This document shows positions 44,649-57,611 of a stretch of DNA of 64,000 bases, in pieces. The stretch is from Heterodera schachtii (lineage: Eukaryota; Nematoda; Chromadorea; Rhabditida; Heteroderidae): contig SIJG01000018.1 of assembly GCA_023374025.1 (NCBI GenBank), positions 1,209,947 to 1,273,946 on the forward strand, in the 5' to 3' direction. Under the pieces are notes generated by a model. That model was not told where the DNA came from. It searched no databases and worked only from the letters and a program-made list of their open reading frames with translations. Every line of letters begins with the position of its first letter. The first letter of the stretch is position 1. A program made the translations under genes and the position numbers.

Positions 44649-45309
44649 TTATTTATTAGTAAAGCAATTTATAAATTTATAAATGCCGAGAATCACGATG
44701 ATCATATATGAAAAAATAATGAAGTTCTAACAAAATTTATGATTGTCTATATTCTATTGAGAAGATGAAATTAATTTTGTGATTGAAAAAAAGCATTCTG
44801 TAGAAATATGGTTATTTAAAATTAAAAGAAATAAATTAATTAGTTTAATCTAAAATATTTAAGAATAAGATGAAATAAATTAAATATTGATAAATTAAAA
44901 TTACAAATAAATAAAATTAAATAATAACGATCTCAACATAAAGAAAGAATTTTTGGACCATAACTTGTTTCTTTCTCAACCAAAATTAAATATTCTTGTT
45001 ATTATTTGAAAGCATTTGAAAAACGCTATTAAACTCTAAATTTTCAAAAATTTTTATTCATGGACAAAAAAAAACTGGGCAAAAAAGTTCGAAATACGAG
45101 GTTTTTGAGTCCCTTCTGAGAGCTATCGAACACCACCAACAATGCTTAATTTGATTAACTTGTGGTTTTTGAGAAAATTGAGGATTTTTGTGATCTTTAT
45201 AAAAATTGACAAAAGCGCATGATTTTTTGAAAAATTAAGAATATTTGGCAAAAAATTTTATACTCATTAAAATGAAAATTTCACGTTTATTACAAAAAAA
45301 ACTTACTTT

Positions 45310-45400
45310 GATTTTATGAAAATTCCCCGTTGTGTCCTTGTAAATCAATATACCCATCCTCGGAAACGAAACATGGACGATGGGAACCCTGATTAAAATT
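45310..45400 (-). other. Exon-like island
   Basis: On the minus strand an acceptor (TTTAATCAG) near 45392 precedes about 80 bases of balanced composition ending in AAA/GTAAGT. One frame reads VPIVHVSFPRMGILIYKDTT. No flanking exon was identified, so this may be a transposon remnant. Confidence 0.3.
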
Positions 45401-48400
45401 TATTTTAATTTTTGATAAATTACGAAAAAATTCTTTAATAAAATTTATAAGCAAGTTCACCAAAATTAAATATATACTACCATTATTTTTTAAATTCATT
45501 ATAAAAAATTGAATTCTAACATTTGTTAACTGTTTAAATTATAATAATTATTTTTAAAAAGTTTTGAAGCAAATGAACAGTAAATAAATTTGTCTCAAAA
45601 GTCATTTGTGATTTTATTTGTTACAACATTTATATTTAGTAAATAATTATTTAAGTATTTTACTTTTTATATAATAATTTAAATAATATTTATATACATG
45701 AACTTGATTGATTTATCATTTTTTTATTATAAATTTTTTTTATTATTAATGTGTTTAATTAAGGGCTTTCACATGCGCTGTTATTCCATTTACTGGTTCC
45801 TTTGAAACAGTTTTTTTTATTTAAAATGTTTGAACAACTTTAATTTGTTATTTGAAGAAATTTTTTTATTTATATTTAATAATTTAACTATTTATTATTT
45901 TAAAGAAAAACAATAAAATTTAAATCTCATGAAGTACATGTGAGCCAAAAAAACTATCTAAAACTTTGGTAAAAAAAAAAATTTGAATAGCGAATGCGAA
46001 ATTTAAAGTTTTAAATAATTGTTACCATATTTTGAAGTGCAAGTATTGGTGAATTTCAATACCAAAGACAGATTGTATACATTAAATCTAATTCTTCCCA
46101 ATTTTTTTGTAATATTTTAATTTTAAGCTTTTTCAACTTTTACAATTTATTTTTGTAAATTAGGTAAGGAATTTTTTATGTTCTCCATTATTCATTTAAG
46201 AAAATCTGTTTTTTCCGGAGATTCCTAAAATAGTCCAGACTTCGTTTTTTATATTAAGGTTTTTCAGTTTTCAAAAATTATTTTTTGTAATTATGTAATG
46301 AATTTGTTGTGTCTTCATATTTATTTTTAAATAAATGTAACATGTATTTTATTAAAATGAATTCAAAAAGTAATTAGAATTACTTATTTCTGAAGTTTTA
46401 ATATTTCAGAAATAAATGCGAGATTCGTTAATCTTTTTTAATGTTGGTTTTACTTTTTAGTTTACTAATTATTAATTACTTTTATTTTTATGCGTTTTCT
46501 TGTAGCATTTAAATTTTTTTAATACTTTGTTTTTCTTTCTTTTAGAAAAAAAATTTTTTTTTCTAATTTCTCCTAATTCTTACGGGCGGTGTAATTTTAA
46601 AAACTATATCTTTTTCTAGTAATTACCTTTAGTTGACTTGTTATAATCATATTCTCATATTTTTGAAAAAATTGATTTGATAAAAAAATTTTATTCTATG
46701 AATTAATTTTTATTTAATTACATTTTTTTTATCTTAATAATTTTATTTATCGCCAAGTATCTATCTAAATTATTCGTATTCATCATTCTTTTTCTCGTGT
46801 AGCTCTGCATTACAAACTAAAAGGTTGATACAAATGCTATATTTTAATTATTGTTTTTTTAATTAATTTTTTGAATTAATTATCTTTTGCTTGTATTTGC
46901 AATTTTTAAATATTTGATAATTTTGCATTTATCATTGTTCAAGTTATTGTTATTATTGATGTGAAAAGTAGTTATTAGGATTTTCTATTTTTGTTTTTTT
47001 ATAATATTTATAACAAAAAATCCTTTTTATTAATTATTCACTTGGCGATTTAATGAAACTTTACTAACAAATTGTTAAATAATAATATATTTAAATATTG
47101 CCCACTATTGATAGTAACACAAATTCTAAGATCACTTTAGCAAAAAATATATATTTGTAGATTGTACCTTCATGTTTGAATATTTTAATAGCCTTGTTTT
47201 CTAAACAAATAATTTCATGCTATATAAATGTATTAATATTTTCGTCATTTATTCTAGCTTTTTTATTTCATTAATTTTATATAAATCATTCAATTTAATT
47301 ATTTTGGGTTTTTTTGCCACTAAAAATCCTCGCCCTATTGATTATAGATCAAAAGGTGATTTGTCATGTTGAAATAAAAATATAAAACATTTTTAATAAA
47401 ATATTATCGCAAGCGCTCCAATTTAATTATAATTGCACGAATTAATACTGCAGCTATTCAGAGTTAAAGAACTCATCTTCGGCTCTCTACTTATTTGACA
47501 ATTAATGCGTCTTAATTAAGTATTTGGTATTTGTTAAGAAAGAAACGAGGATTTTCATAATAAAAATTATTTTCCAATAGAAGTGAACATCGTTAAATAT
47601 AACAAATGCAGACGATTTCTATGGAAACTCAAAATGACAAAAAAGTACCAATTTGTTTGTATTTGTCTGCCTTGTCTTGAACTGATCCATATTTTACAAA
47701 ATGAAATGTTTCTAAAATATTTTTAAAAATTTACAATAGCTTCGATTTAAACAAAATCGAGCGAATTAAAGCTTAAAAACTAAAAGGTTGATACTAATGC
47801 TATATTTTAATCAGGTAATATTATTTAATTTTATAAATTTGTTTTTATTTAGAAATAATTTGGTGGGACATTAAGAAGATGCAAATCGCTATTTATCTGC
47901 TGTTCTAGTCACTTGAGCAATTTCCTTTCGAATAAATTTGGTCGATGCGTACGAGCCTTTAACAATGTTTTATTTTATTATATTTAGTAAATTAATTAAT
48001 TAGCTATAATTAGTGTTGCACAGAAAAATATAAAAATTGATTTATATTTATTTTTAATTTGCGTTGCATTTATTAATCGTTCTTTTTTGTATGATAAATA
48101 ATCATATCAGATACATTCATTTTTTTGTAATTTATGCTAAATTTATATCATTATTACGGATCTAATCTTTTAATCTTTTTCTTAATTTCAGGTAAAAATA
48201 ATATGTTAGCTTATTAATCTGCTTTAGTTATATTGGTTTTAGCTTACTTGTTGTCACTTGATAAATTTTTAAATTTATTTATTTAATTGCTTTATATATA
48301 TTAAGTATAGTATAAATTAATGAAAACTTATTCAATATTTTCAAATTAAATAGGTTATTTTAGAATAATTTTAAATTACAACTATAAGAAAATTTTAAAC

Positions 48401-48550
48401 TGAATAATTTTAAGAAATAAAACTTTTTTCTATAAGATTAAATTAAAAAAGAATTTATAATCTTCAACAATTAATAGCGTGAAATATTTTTTATAATGAT
48501 CTAGTTAAAAGCAAAATTTTTAATAATTCGATTATCCATTTTCCATTACA
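45401..48550. other. AT-rich interval, repeat pair only
   Basis: Contains a 33-bp direct repeat (AACTAAAAGGTTGATACAAA... at about 46816, and 47777 with one difference). Small mixed patches lie near 47460-47500, 47640-47690 and 47880-47965. No gene supported. Confidence 0.5.
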
Positions 48551-48551
48551 A

Positions 48552-48850
48552 CTAAGGCTCCAATTTTTAGGGTTTTACCTATTTTTTTCTGAGCTACCAG
48601 TGACCTAAAAAGCACCAAAAACATGTTTTTGTGCTGTTTTTAAGTTACTTTTTGAGTTCATAGCACCTATTTTCTAGTTTTTTATTTTTAGAGCCTAAAG
48701 CCTAAAAATATTTTGAAAAAAAAACTATTTTCAAATTGGCGATTTGTCCAAAATTTCTTAATAAAAATGCAATAAAAATGAAAAATATACCACGAAAAAT
48801 CGATCCCAAAAATATCAGAATTTTTAGCATCTAAAAATTGGAGCTCTAAT
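48552..48850. repeat. Possible small foldback element
   Basis: AAGGCTCCAATTTTTAG at about 48552 faces CTAAAAATTGGAGCTC at about 48830. Inner sequence is rich in the words CCTAAAAAT and AAAAACATG. No target duplication was seen, so its nature is uncertain. Confidence 0.4.
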
Positions 48851-50400
48851 ACATCAAAAATTAAAATAAAATTATTATATATCACATTATAAATAAGGAA
48901 AAATTTTATTATAAAGAAAAATAAAAGTTTTAACTCAATGCAAAACCCATGCACAATTTAAAATTTATGCATAAGTTTAAAATTATCCAACTAAAAAAAA
49001 GATTAAGCAAAAAAAGGCAAATTAATTTGTAAAATCAAATAAAAATGATAATGGTCAAATTATTCAAAAATATTTTTAATGTATTACCTTAAATTTTATT
49101 AATACTAAAATATTACAAAAATTTATTTATTTTTAGGGAAAAAATTATAAACGTAAAATAAATATTAAAAAGCAACTAATCGCTCATATTTAATAATTTC
49201 ATTAAAAATCATTATAATATTATTATTAAAAAAGTTACAAAATTAAATCAAATTGAGCTAGTAATTTGCAAAGAGCATTTTATTATCCATATTTCTGATT
49301 ATTATTTTAAAAAAAATATAGAACAATTAATTCGCTATGAATAATTATTGATACCGAAAAATAGAGAATAAAAAATATTTGTTCATAATTCATAACTATT
49401 TATTTACCTATTGGAAAATTATTTTATTTATTTTTCAATTTCTTCATTAAATTCATAAAATTCGGTTAATTAAATGAAAAAATTAACTTAAATATTATTG
49501 AATTGCTTTAGATAAATATTATCAAAATTATATGACTATTAATCATGCAATTAAGAGAATGTATAAACACGCTATGATAATTTAACGATGGAATAAATGT
49601 AATAAAGTAAAGGAAAATAATTAAATTTAGCTAAACTAATACAACTTATATTGAATAAGAATGATTATTTAGTTTTTAATAAAATATAGAGATGATTTCC
49701 ATTAATTTTATACATTCTTGAAAACATCAAAAATTTCTTTAGTTCTGGTTACGACCCTATCGAACTGGAATTTAAATTATAAAAAAAAATAAAACAGATT
49801 TAATATATTTTTTCTATACAAGCTGTAAAGCAAATTGAAAACAACTAATGAACATTGAATGAAAATTCTTAAATTTTTATAAAAAAACTATAAATTTTTA
49901 AATGAAAACAATGATGGCAGAATGAAAAAATTAGTAAAAAAAAATTTCAAATAGCTAATGTGTAAAGAAGCTTAATTGTTTTCAACCAGATTGATATTTG
50001 AAGCCATTAATGTGTGTGCTCAAGAAAACCAAAATAATTTTGTTTAATTTAGTTTTTTTTATGAACTAAAAAAGAAATGACTTTTTTAGAATTCAAACAA
50101 TAAGTGAATTTCGAGAAATACAATTAAAAATGAATTATTAAATAAAGTGGATAAAATTGAACACAGAAATAATAAAATTATTTTAACGAAATTTTATGTG
50201 AAATATCAATAAAAACAACCAAAAAATTAAAACATAAAATAGATAAATTAAAACCTAATCACAAAAAATGCTGAGAACGGCCAAATTTGAGCCATAACAA
50301 TATTAGTTTTTATATTTTGCATAATTTTTTTATCTGACAAATATATTTTCATATCATGGGTACTAAACCTACCTACTTAATATTTTTAATATCTCACGCT
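48851..50400. other. AT-rich interval, no gene seen
   Basis: Only AT-rich sequence with one balanced patch near 49740-49770; nothing interpretable. Confidence 0.5.
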
Positions 50401-50639
50401 TTCATTAATGCTGGTAGTTTATATAACTATTAGGTATCCAGCCGGTCACGGCTGACTAATAATTATGGTTGTTAAGTTTGCGGTAATTAGACCAATCAAC
50501 AAACCAATCGAAATAAGAGTCCTTTCAGACCTCTGTTTTTGATGGTTTTGAAATGGTAGGAGCTGGATTTATTAAGATACCAAAAGAATAATTATTTTTA
50601 TCATTTATTTATGTAAGAAAAAATTTTTGATCGAATTTT

Positions 50640-51240
50640 CTGTCTGGCAATCAGTAGTTAACCCTCCCGACTTGTCGTAGCTGCGCGAAATTTTCGCGCA
50701 CTGTCCCGTGGGTTTAGGGGGGATTTGTTTTGAAGCCCTAGGGATTAGGGGGGTTTCGCGCACTATCCCAAGGGGTTTAGGGGGGGGGGGGGTTTCCCGC
50801 ACTAACCCAAGGGTATGAGTTTATGTTTGATAGTGCTGTCAGTCCCCAGGGTGTAGAGAGTTTTTCTTTGATGGTACCGAATCCGGGGTTCTCGAACCCA
50901 CCTGTCAATCATTTTTTGATTGACAGGTGTGTTGACACCTGTGGTGGTTGAAAAAATGTGCGGCCTGAAGAAAATTTAAATGTATAACCTCACTTATCGT
51001 GGGCCTTCCCTCACAAACCATAGGGTTTGGGAGGGGTTTTTGGTTTTGATCTCGCCGACTTTGCCCGCACTTGTCGTAGGGGTTTCCACATTAGCCCTAG
51101 GGTTTAAGGCTTTTCTATTTGATTGGCAGTGGGGTTCGGGAGTCCCGACCTGTCAATCAACATCCTAAGGGTATGGGGCGGTTTGTTCACTTTTATGGTG
51201 CCGCCCAGTGGCAGATTTTGGGGGCCGGTAAGCCAAAAAA
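50640..51240. repeat. GC-rich degenerate repeat patch
   Basis: Repeated words CGCGCACT(G/A)TCCC, AAGGGGTTTAGGGGG and GGGTTTAGG or GGGATTAGG occur at 50690-50800, and TAGGGTTTGGGAGGGG / TAGGGGTTTCCACATTAGCCCTAGGG at 51020-51100. A stem, CCTGTCAATCA/TGATTGACAGG, lies at 50900-50930. The G-runs are telomere-like only in passing. No credible ORF. Confidence 0.65.
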
Positions 51241-51414
51241 AAATAGTTAGGAGGATTTTTTTCTTCGCTGATGTCAAAATATTGGATTTCGCACTTGTCA
51301 ATTATATTTTTGTTTGAAAATTTAAAAAAATTAGAAAAACGCCATGGACAGAGAGAATGAGCTTAAAGTGTGAAAATTTTGGCGCATTTTGTTTAGGTGT
51401 TGAAATACAAAAAA

Positions 51415-51751
51415 AGTGTCCTAAAACCATCAGAACAACGCCGAATCACGTCTTTTTATGTTGCCGCTTTGTGATTTATATATGTCCAATAAAAAAGCAA
51501 CTTGTCAATTTTTTTTTTTTTGCTGAATAAGTTTCATTGTGTTAAGAACAGGGAAATAAAATTATTGATTTCTTTAAATTTGCGGCTGCATGAATTTGAT
51601 CAGAAATAAATTTAAAAATTAAAAAATTATTTAAATGAGTTCTAATTTAAATTCAATTATCGATCTGAGTAAAATGGCGAATGACAAAGGAATTTTTTGC
51701 ATTAACTTCTTACTTTATTATTTCTGTAATATACAATTAAAAAACAAATCT
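51415..51751. repeat. Long terminal inverted repeat, left
   Basis: Begins about GTGTCCTAAAACCATCAGAAC; inverted match to 54722-54950. Confidence 0.8.
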
Positions 51752-51874
51752 TTTCTCAGCGTGACACGCCCACACCGATTAGAAGTCCCTGCGTGCTTAC
51801 ACATTTAAGCCCAACGTTGATCAGTTCGGTCTAGCATCAGATATTAAAGCTATTTTGTAAGAATTTGACTCATA

Positions 51875-52135
51875 TTCACATTCTGGCGCCAAATTTCTTG
51901 ACAAGTGGCGTCTTTTTTCTCATGTTTGGCGTCACTTTGTTGATTGACCATAGAATTATTCGTAATTGTGCGACGACATTTTGACAACTGTCACCTTTTT
52001 CTCTTAATTTACGGCTGTTATTTCTTTGACCGGTCAAGAATTTCTCATAATTGTGTGAAGAATTTTTGACAAATGACATCTTTCCTTTGGCGGCACTATA
52101 ATGAAGCATTGACTTTTCTTTATTTTTGGCGCTAA
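51875..52135. repeat. Diverged ~80-bp repeats inside the MULE-like element
   Basis: Successive segments share TTGACAA(G/C)TG(G/T)C(G/A)(T/C)C, TCATAATTGTG / CGTAATTGTG and GGCGC or GGCGG words. A second short repeat, GAAATAGTGCATACGCCGAGG, occurs near 52278 and 52350. Confidence 0.5.
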
Positions 52136-52826
52136 TTTTTAAATGAAGCTTGGCCCATTTTCTAATATTTTGCTCATCATACGGATGGTGTTGAATGTTT
52201 TGTGTCTTTGGAACAAAATGCTTGTCAATTGAAAAAAAGGAGGTATGGTGCTGAGAAAGAACATGGATATTTGAAGAAATAGTGCATACGCCGAGGACAA
52301 TTTAGCAGAGAAAGGAGCAGAAAAAAATACTGTAACTGTTAAGTGAAGAGAAATAGCACATACGCTGAGGTGAGTACAAAGAGTAAAGGAAAAAAATAAT
52401 GAGAAAGAGAAAAATGAAATTGAATATAAATTAATGAAAAATAAATGAGAAAAATAAAAGTATTAATTGTATATACGGAAGGGAGAGTGCGAGGAGAAAA
52501 TTAAAACAATTTCTTGAATTTAATTTAATAAATTCCTTTTTTCATTTTAAAATTTTATTTAATAAATTTTACACAACTCGAGAATCGCCACATTCAATAT
52601 TTACGAAAACATATTCATTAATTTATCATAATAGGTGTAATTACGACAAATGCAAAGGAAAAAGTTGTAAAATTTGCTCCTTGATAGGTTTACAGCTTTT
52701 CTCGCATCGGCATCTTGGCAAAAAAATGCCAAAAATTGTTACCCATCGCTTGGCCTGCAATCATTATTCACCTATTATTCTCGGAAATCGGCTTAAATCA
52801 TTTCCAAAATATTTTTAGCAAATTAA

Positions 52827-53360
52827 ATGCGTATGAAGAAAGCTCCAATTCGGCTGCCCGGCGGGACTTTCTTTATTAAGAAAAATCATCAAATCAAAAA
52901 GAAGCAATTTAAGCCCACGTCAGCAAAGAAGGTAGTCTGTTCTGATTTTTGTGTAGTGACCAAATTTTATTTTGTTTTCTTCATATTCACAAAGCATTTT
53001 TAAATATCATGGCAAAAATATATTATTTATAGTAATACGGGGGTCGGGCATTTTGACAATAGCTCCGGAAAATTTTTTTTGAATATCCGGGACCTAACCG
53101 TGACACCTTTAAATCTCGTCATCATTCCCGTACTACTACTACTTTACATTACTCGTTAACTCAAATTTGTCAATTTCATTCAGACCCGAATTTATGTCCA
53201 GGACGTTGAGATCAAAATGCGAGAACTAACGCTGAAAAGCGTTAACAGCGAAGTGATGCCCGAAGTGCAGGAACTGGATGCTGATGAGCAGATGCATTCT
53301 TCATCTGCTTGCTTTCCGTTTGGCATGGGAAGCTCAAAGGGCCAACATACTGACTTTGGT
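52827..53360 (+). pseudogene. Two-exon N-terminal coding remnant in the MULE-like element
   Basis: Exon 1 is 52827-52931 (MRMKKAPIRLPGGTFFIKKN..., donor AAG/GTAGTC). Exon 2 runs from about 53184 (acceptor TTCATTCAG) to about 53358 (donor TTTG/GTAATT), reading TRIYVQDVEIKMRELTLKSV and then an acidic stretch. The exons join in phase 0. The expected next exon cannot be joined in frame, so the gene is treated as broken. Function unrecognised. Confidence 0.45.
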
Positions 53361-53534
53361 AATTTTAGATTTTAAGAAATTAGACTGGCTTATTAGTATC
53401 TATACGGTTTATCTATCTTCAAATATTCGTATACAGTTTGGGTCGATTGACATTTTATTATATTAATTAGGAATTTTTAAGTATAAGTCTAATAAAAGTT
53501 AATAAATCATTATAAAATTTTGCGCATTGGCTGC

Positions 53535-53860
53535 CGATTACCGAAAGCATTGAACGCCCATTAATACAAGCGGAAAAATTTCCACTTGTTATAGCCAAAT
53601 GTGTTCTTAGTCGGATTGAAAAGCGCAATATTTTATTATTCCCTGAAGTTTATTTAAAAAGGATTCAAACACAAATTTTTAAAATTCAGCAAGACACTTT
53701 TTACCAAATCGAGAGCATTGAAACATCTAGAAAAATTGGCAAAAAAAAGAGAATTATTTATAAAATGGGTCGGCTATCCTTATTCGCAAAATAGTTGGGA
53801 AGACGAAGAGGAAATTAAAAAGGTTTAATTGAATGCGAAATAGGAATAGATGACGATTTG
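53535..53860 (+). pseudogene. Chromodomain-like sequence with frameshift
   Basis: One frame reads through HWLPITESIERPLIQAEKF to FYQIESIETSRKIGKKK. From a run of eight A near 53741 the match continues in another frame as ELFIKWVGYPYSQNSWED, then a helix-like LEQYISVYMEN after a stop. The order (Y.IE.I, FIKWVGYP...SWE, C-terminal helix) is that of a chromodomain. At least one frameshift at the A tract plus a stop make it a pseudogene unless the sequence is in error. Confidence 0.55.
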
Positions 53861-53894
53861 GAGCAGTACATTTCAGTGTACATGGAAAATAATA

Positions 53895-54690
53895 GGAGAT
53901 GGAGCAGCACCAGCAACAACCCAAGCACAATGACGAAGAATTGGTCAGCGAATCAGCTGCTGCTGCTGTTGTTGAACCGTCGGGGCCACACTCAAACATT
54001 GCTGCTGCTGCTGTTGAACCGTCTGTGCCACACTCAAACCCATCCGCTGCTTCTGTTCTTTCAAAAGGTAATGTGACATTGGATATGTTTTTATATCAAA
54101 CAAGTAAAAATTTTAAATTTCGGCAACAATTTTAAAATTCTAAAAATTTCCGTTTTCATTCATTTATTTTTTCGGATGAGAAGCCAACATCATGTACAAT
54201 TATGAACCAAAATCTTCAAACAAACTTTCAGAAACAACTGCTATTTTAAACAAAAGTAGCAGTGAATTCGGCCGACTCAATATTGACGAAAGCGCCGTTT
54301 CCGATGCAGACATCAGTCTCTCCCCTTCTCTCATCCCTTCTGTTAATATTGAACAAATCGCACCAGGCGGTGCTTCTTCTTCTTCTTCTTCTTCTGCTGC
54401 TACTGTTGGACAATTCGCACCAGGCGCTTCTGCTGTTGCTGCTTTGGAATGAAATTCGTTTTTTACCCAACAACAACAACAACATCATCGAATTCCAAGG
54501 GCACACATATTTGTACGACAAACGATTGTCAAGACGGCCACATCCATCATTGCCCTATTCGGGAGAGCGGCTGTACAATTGCAGGCGGGAAAAGTGCCGA
54601 AAGGATGCAAAGGGAAAATGCCGGGCCCAAATTGCTCTTTATTGGGATGAGGATAAAATTAAAAGAGGGCCCACAGCACACAAAAAATGA
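53895..54690 (+). pseudogene. Ser/Ala-rich region and FLYWCH-like finger, frame-broken
   Basis: One frame gives EQHQQQPKHNDEELVSESAA with repeated VEP-S-(G/V)-PHSN units, ending at donor AAAG/GTAATG (54068). A later frame from ~54186 runs through NIEQIAPGGASSSSSSSAAT and stops at 54452. The overlapping frame continues NNIIEFQGHTYLYDKRL, LYNCRREKCRKDAKGKCRAQ and KRGPTAHKK. The order f.G..Y...C...C.A...H resembles a FLYWCH zinc finger, found on Mutator-like transposases and host proteins. The switch of frame falls next to GCT/TCT microsatellites. Confidence 0.45.
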
Positions 54691-54721
54691 TTCTAGTATC
54701 ATTTGCTGACAAATTTTTGAA

Positions 54722-54950
54722 AGATTTGTTTTTTAATTTGGCATTAATAATAATTAAAAATAAAGTATACAAAAATTCCTTTGTCATTCGCCATTTACTC
54801 AAATCAATAATTGAATTTAAATTAGAACTCATTAAATTTACAAATTAAAATTAACAAAAATTTGCTTCTTTTTTTTTGCACATATGTGAATCACAAAGCG
54901 GCAACATAAAAGGCGTGCTTTGGTGTTGTTCTGATGATTTAGGCACTATC
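54722..54950. repeat. Long terminal inverted repeat, right
   Basis: Inverted match to the left terminus; outer end reads (inverted) GTGCCTAAATCATCAGAAC. Confidence 0.8.
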
Positions 54951-57540
54951 TCGGACAAAAGATCATAGCCCCTGGCAATGACAATGTGCCAACTTCAAAA
55001 AAGAATATGGTAAATGCAAATGTTTTGGCGAACTGTCACTGAAACAGCCATTAAATTATCATTATATTTTTTATGTTCACTAACGGCGGAGGGGAACACG
55101 CATATTGGTGTCCCTCATCTAGGGGTTGACCAGATGAAAAAAAATAATATAAATTTTCGGGTGACTCCGATATTTATATTATTGCTTATTTTCAGTTTAC
55201 TATTTTTAGAAAAAATTGTTTTTTTCATATATTTTTGTTTTTTAAATAATTTTTTATTTTTATTAGTATTGATTAAAAATAAGTTTTTTTTTTTTTAATT
55301 TTTGTGTATGGTAATATAAAAAAGCATAACTGTTAACAAAATTCTCACTATTTTTTGTCGTTGCTTAATCTACATATACTAAATATTATTTAATTAGCTT
55401 ATGAAATAAAAAGATTTATTCGGCATTATAAAGATGTTTTCAAAATTAAAAATCAAAACTTAAACAATTTACCAAATTTTGAATTTCTTTGTTAACCATT
55501 ATTATATACTTTTTTGAAAGTGTTATTTTTGGTAATCTTTCGGATAAATTGATAAATCTCTTCTTGCATTTTTCGTATGCAAATCATATTGAATTATTTT
55601 AATTTTAACTTTTTGTATGTTTTTAAGTTCTATATTCAGATATAATGAATTTAATGTTTTTTTTTGAAATTTTTCAACTTTAGTTGAATTTATAATTTAT
55701 AATCTTGCTGGATCGAAGAAAAAACATCTTCAAGTATGAATGGATTTTTTTATATAAAAATGAGATGATTTATTTTGAGTTTTATTTTCAAAATTTATTT
55801 TTTAATAAATTGATGTAATTTATTACTTTTATTCAATTTTATTCATGTTGATGGCAACTTAAATTAACTAGTTTGTTTATTAAATGATATAATTTTGATG
55901 TTTTTATTGTTTAAAAAATCGATAAAATTAATTGTTAATTTGAAATAAGCTAAAATAAAAATATTTATTTTATATAATCTAAATGAGATTTTGGAAAATG
56001 TATTATTTTAAATTTGTTATTTTTCGGCTTTATTAATTCCTTCTAAGAAATGTAATTAATTTTGAAAGCAGGATTTTTAAAATTTATCTTCGTTTTGTTC
56101 TAATTTTTAAATTTTATTTATATCAGAAACAAAAATCCAATTCAATTCTTACTAAAAGATATATTTTTTAGTTATCTAATAAGTCTTGCATTTTAATAAA
56201 TTAAATAATATTTAAAGGTTTGATCATTTTTATGAACGCTTCGCTGTTCGATTCTATTTAATATTTTTGATTCAAGTTCTTTTTTTCATAAATAATATTT
56301 TCAAGAATTAACAAATGCTTGAATCGTTTGTTTTTAAGTGTAATTAAACTAATTTTAACTTCCTTTCTTAAATGAAAAATAATTTTATTTAATTTACATA
56401 TCATAATTTTTTGGTATTTTCTCAAAGATGATGACATTTTTAGTATATCCATTTTTCAGGCTATTTGTCAAAATTTCCAATTCTTGTATTCAATTTTTAA
56501 AAGTTGTCGTCAAATTCAGGCTTTAAAACTCTTTTTTTCATTTTGTAAAAAACTCAAAAAGTCAAAAATCAAGAAATATACTTTATATTTATTCAATTAT
56601 TTGCATAATTAGTTTCTTTTTTACTCACTTCTTGTATGCATGTATTTTAAGATATAATTTTTAAATTTTAGTAATTTTTCATTCATTTTTTGATTAATTA
56701 AATTCATCGGGTATTTCATCAAAATATTCATAAGAATAATTTTTACAATAACATTTTTGCTTTTTTTATGTTTTTTATCTACTTTAATTACTTCACTAAA
56801 TGTGAAATTTGGTTTTTAATTATATATTACTACTTATAATATTACTATTAACTCTTTTCAGCCTTTTTTTATATTATGTTATCTTCTCGGTGGTTGCGAA
56901 AATTTCTGGCCTTACTTGATTTTTAAAAATATTCACTATATGACAAATTTCCATTTTACTTTTCAAAAAACATTTATTTGTTAGAATTCTTTTATATATA
57001 AAGAACGAAATAAATTCACAAAATTATTAAATTGAACAATCAGTAACGTAGGCTTTTTAAAGTTTCTATATGTCAATTTCATTATTTTTTCAAAATCTAT
57101 TAGAGATAATAATTCTATAAGATATTGTTTTCATTTTTTAATTTTTATCTATACCGCATTAATGGTAATATATTTTCCAAATGTTTCAATTTAATTACTT
57201 TTTCGGCTTTTGGGTTTATTTGTTTAAATTAAAAATTAGTTGTTTTTCATGTTATAAATGCCCTTTTGCCCTGATCATGAAATTTTTGATTTTTTTTTTG
57301 TCTAAAACGTACCAATCGGCACATTTCTCCTCGCATCAACATTATTAATATAAACAATTGAAAATAAATAGCACCAAATGTTTTGTAAACAATTAATATA
57401 TTATAGCAACTAATATTCTCAATATTTTATGTAAATAATAATGATTGTTAAAGTGAGTTTTATTTACTGATATTAATTTATTTGTTTATTTCTATTTTTG
57501 AAATCATTTTAATTTAATAATGAATATTTTTAAACATCGA
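54951..57540. other. AT-rich interval, no gene seen
   Basis: A balanced patch at 54955-55135 (GGCGGAGGGGAACACGC) continues from the element border; the rest is AT-rich with no supported gene. Confidence 0.5.
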
Positions 57541-57611
57541 ACAACTGCTGCAAGCTGTAGGCCCATGGCATGGTTCAGATTAACGTTTGTGTCTTGCTAT
57601 AAATTTGGTGG
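57541..57611 (+). other. Exon-like island 1
   Basis: Balanced composition, open frame ASCRPMAWFRLTFVSCYKFG, donor GGTG/GTAAAT. The acceptor is uncertain (GCAAG or TGTAG). Confidence 0.3.

Larger units (their letters stand above)
51415..54950 (+). mobile_element. MULE-like element with long inverted termini and broken coding sequence
   Basis: Left terminus 51415-51751 and right terminus 54722-54950 align as inverted repeats. Shared blocks are CATCAGAACAAC, TTTTATGTTGCCGCTTTGTG, GAGTTCTAATTTAAATTCAA, GGCGAATGACAAAGGAATTT and AATTAAAAAACAAATC. Arms differ in length because the left has an insertion of ~100 bases. Inside are a spliced ORF, a chromodomain-like segment and a FLYWCH-like segment. 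Long termini plus a FLYWCH-type finger are typical of Mutator-like elements, but no DDE core and no clear 9-bp target duplication were found. It is therefore defective, possibly a Pack-MULE-like carrier. Confidence 0.65.

Noticed and set aside
50690..50800. Telomere-like GGGTTTAGGG words
   Set aside because: Irregular spacing and sequence, internal position, and not a regular TTAGGC or TTAGGG array.
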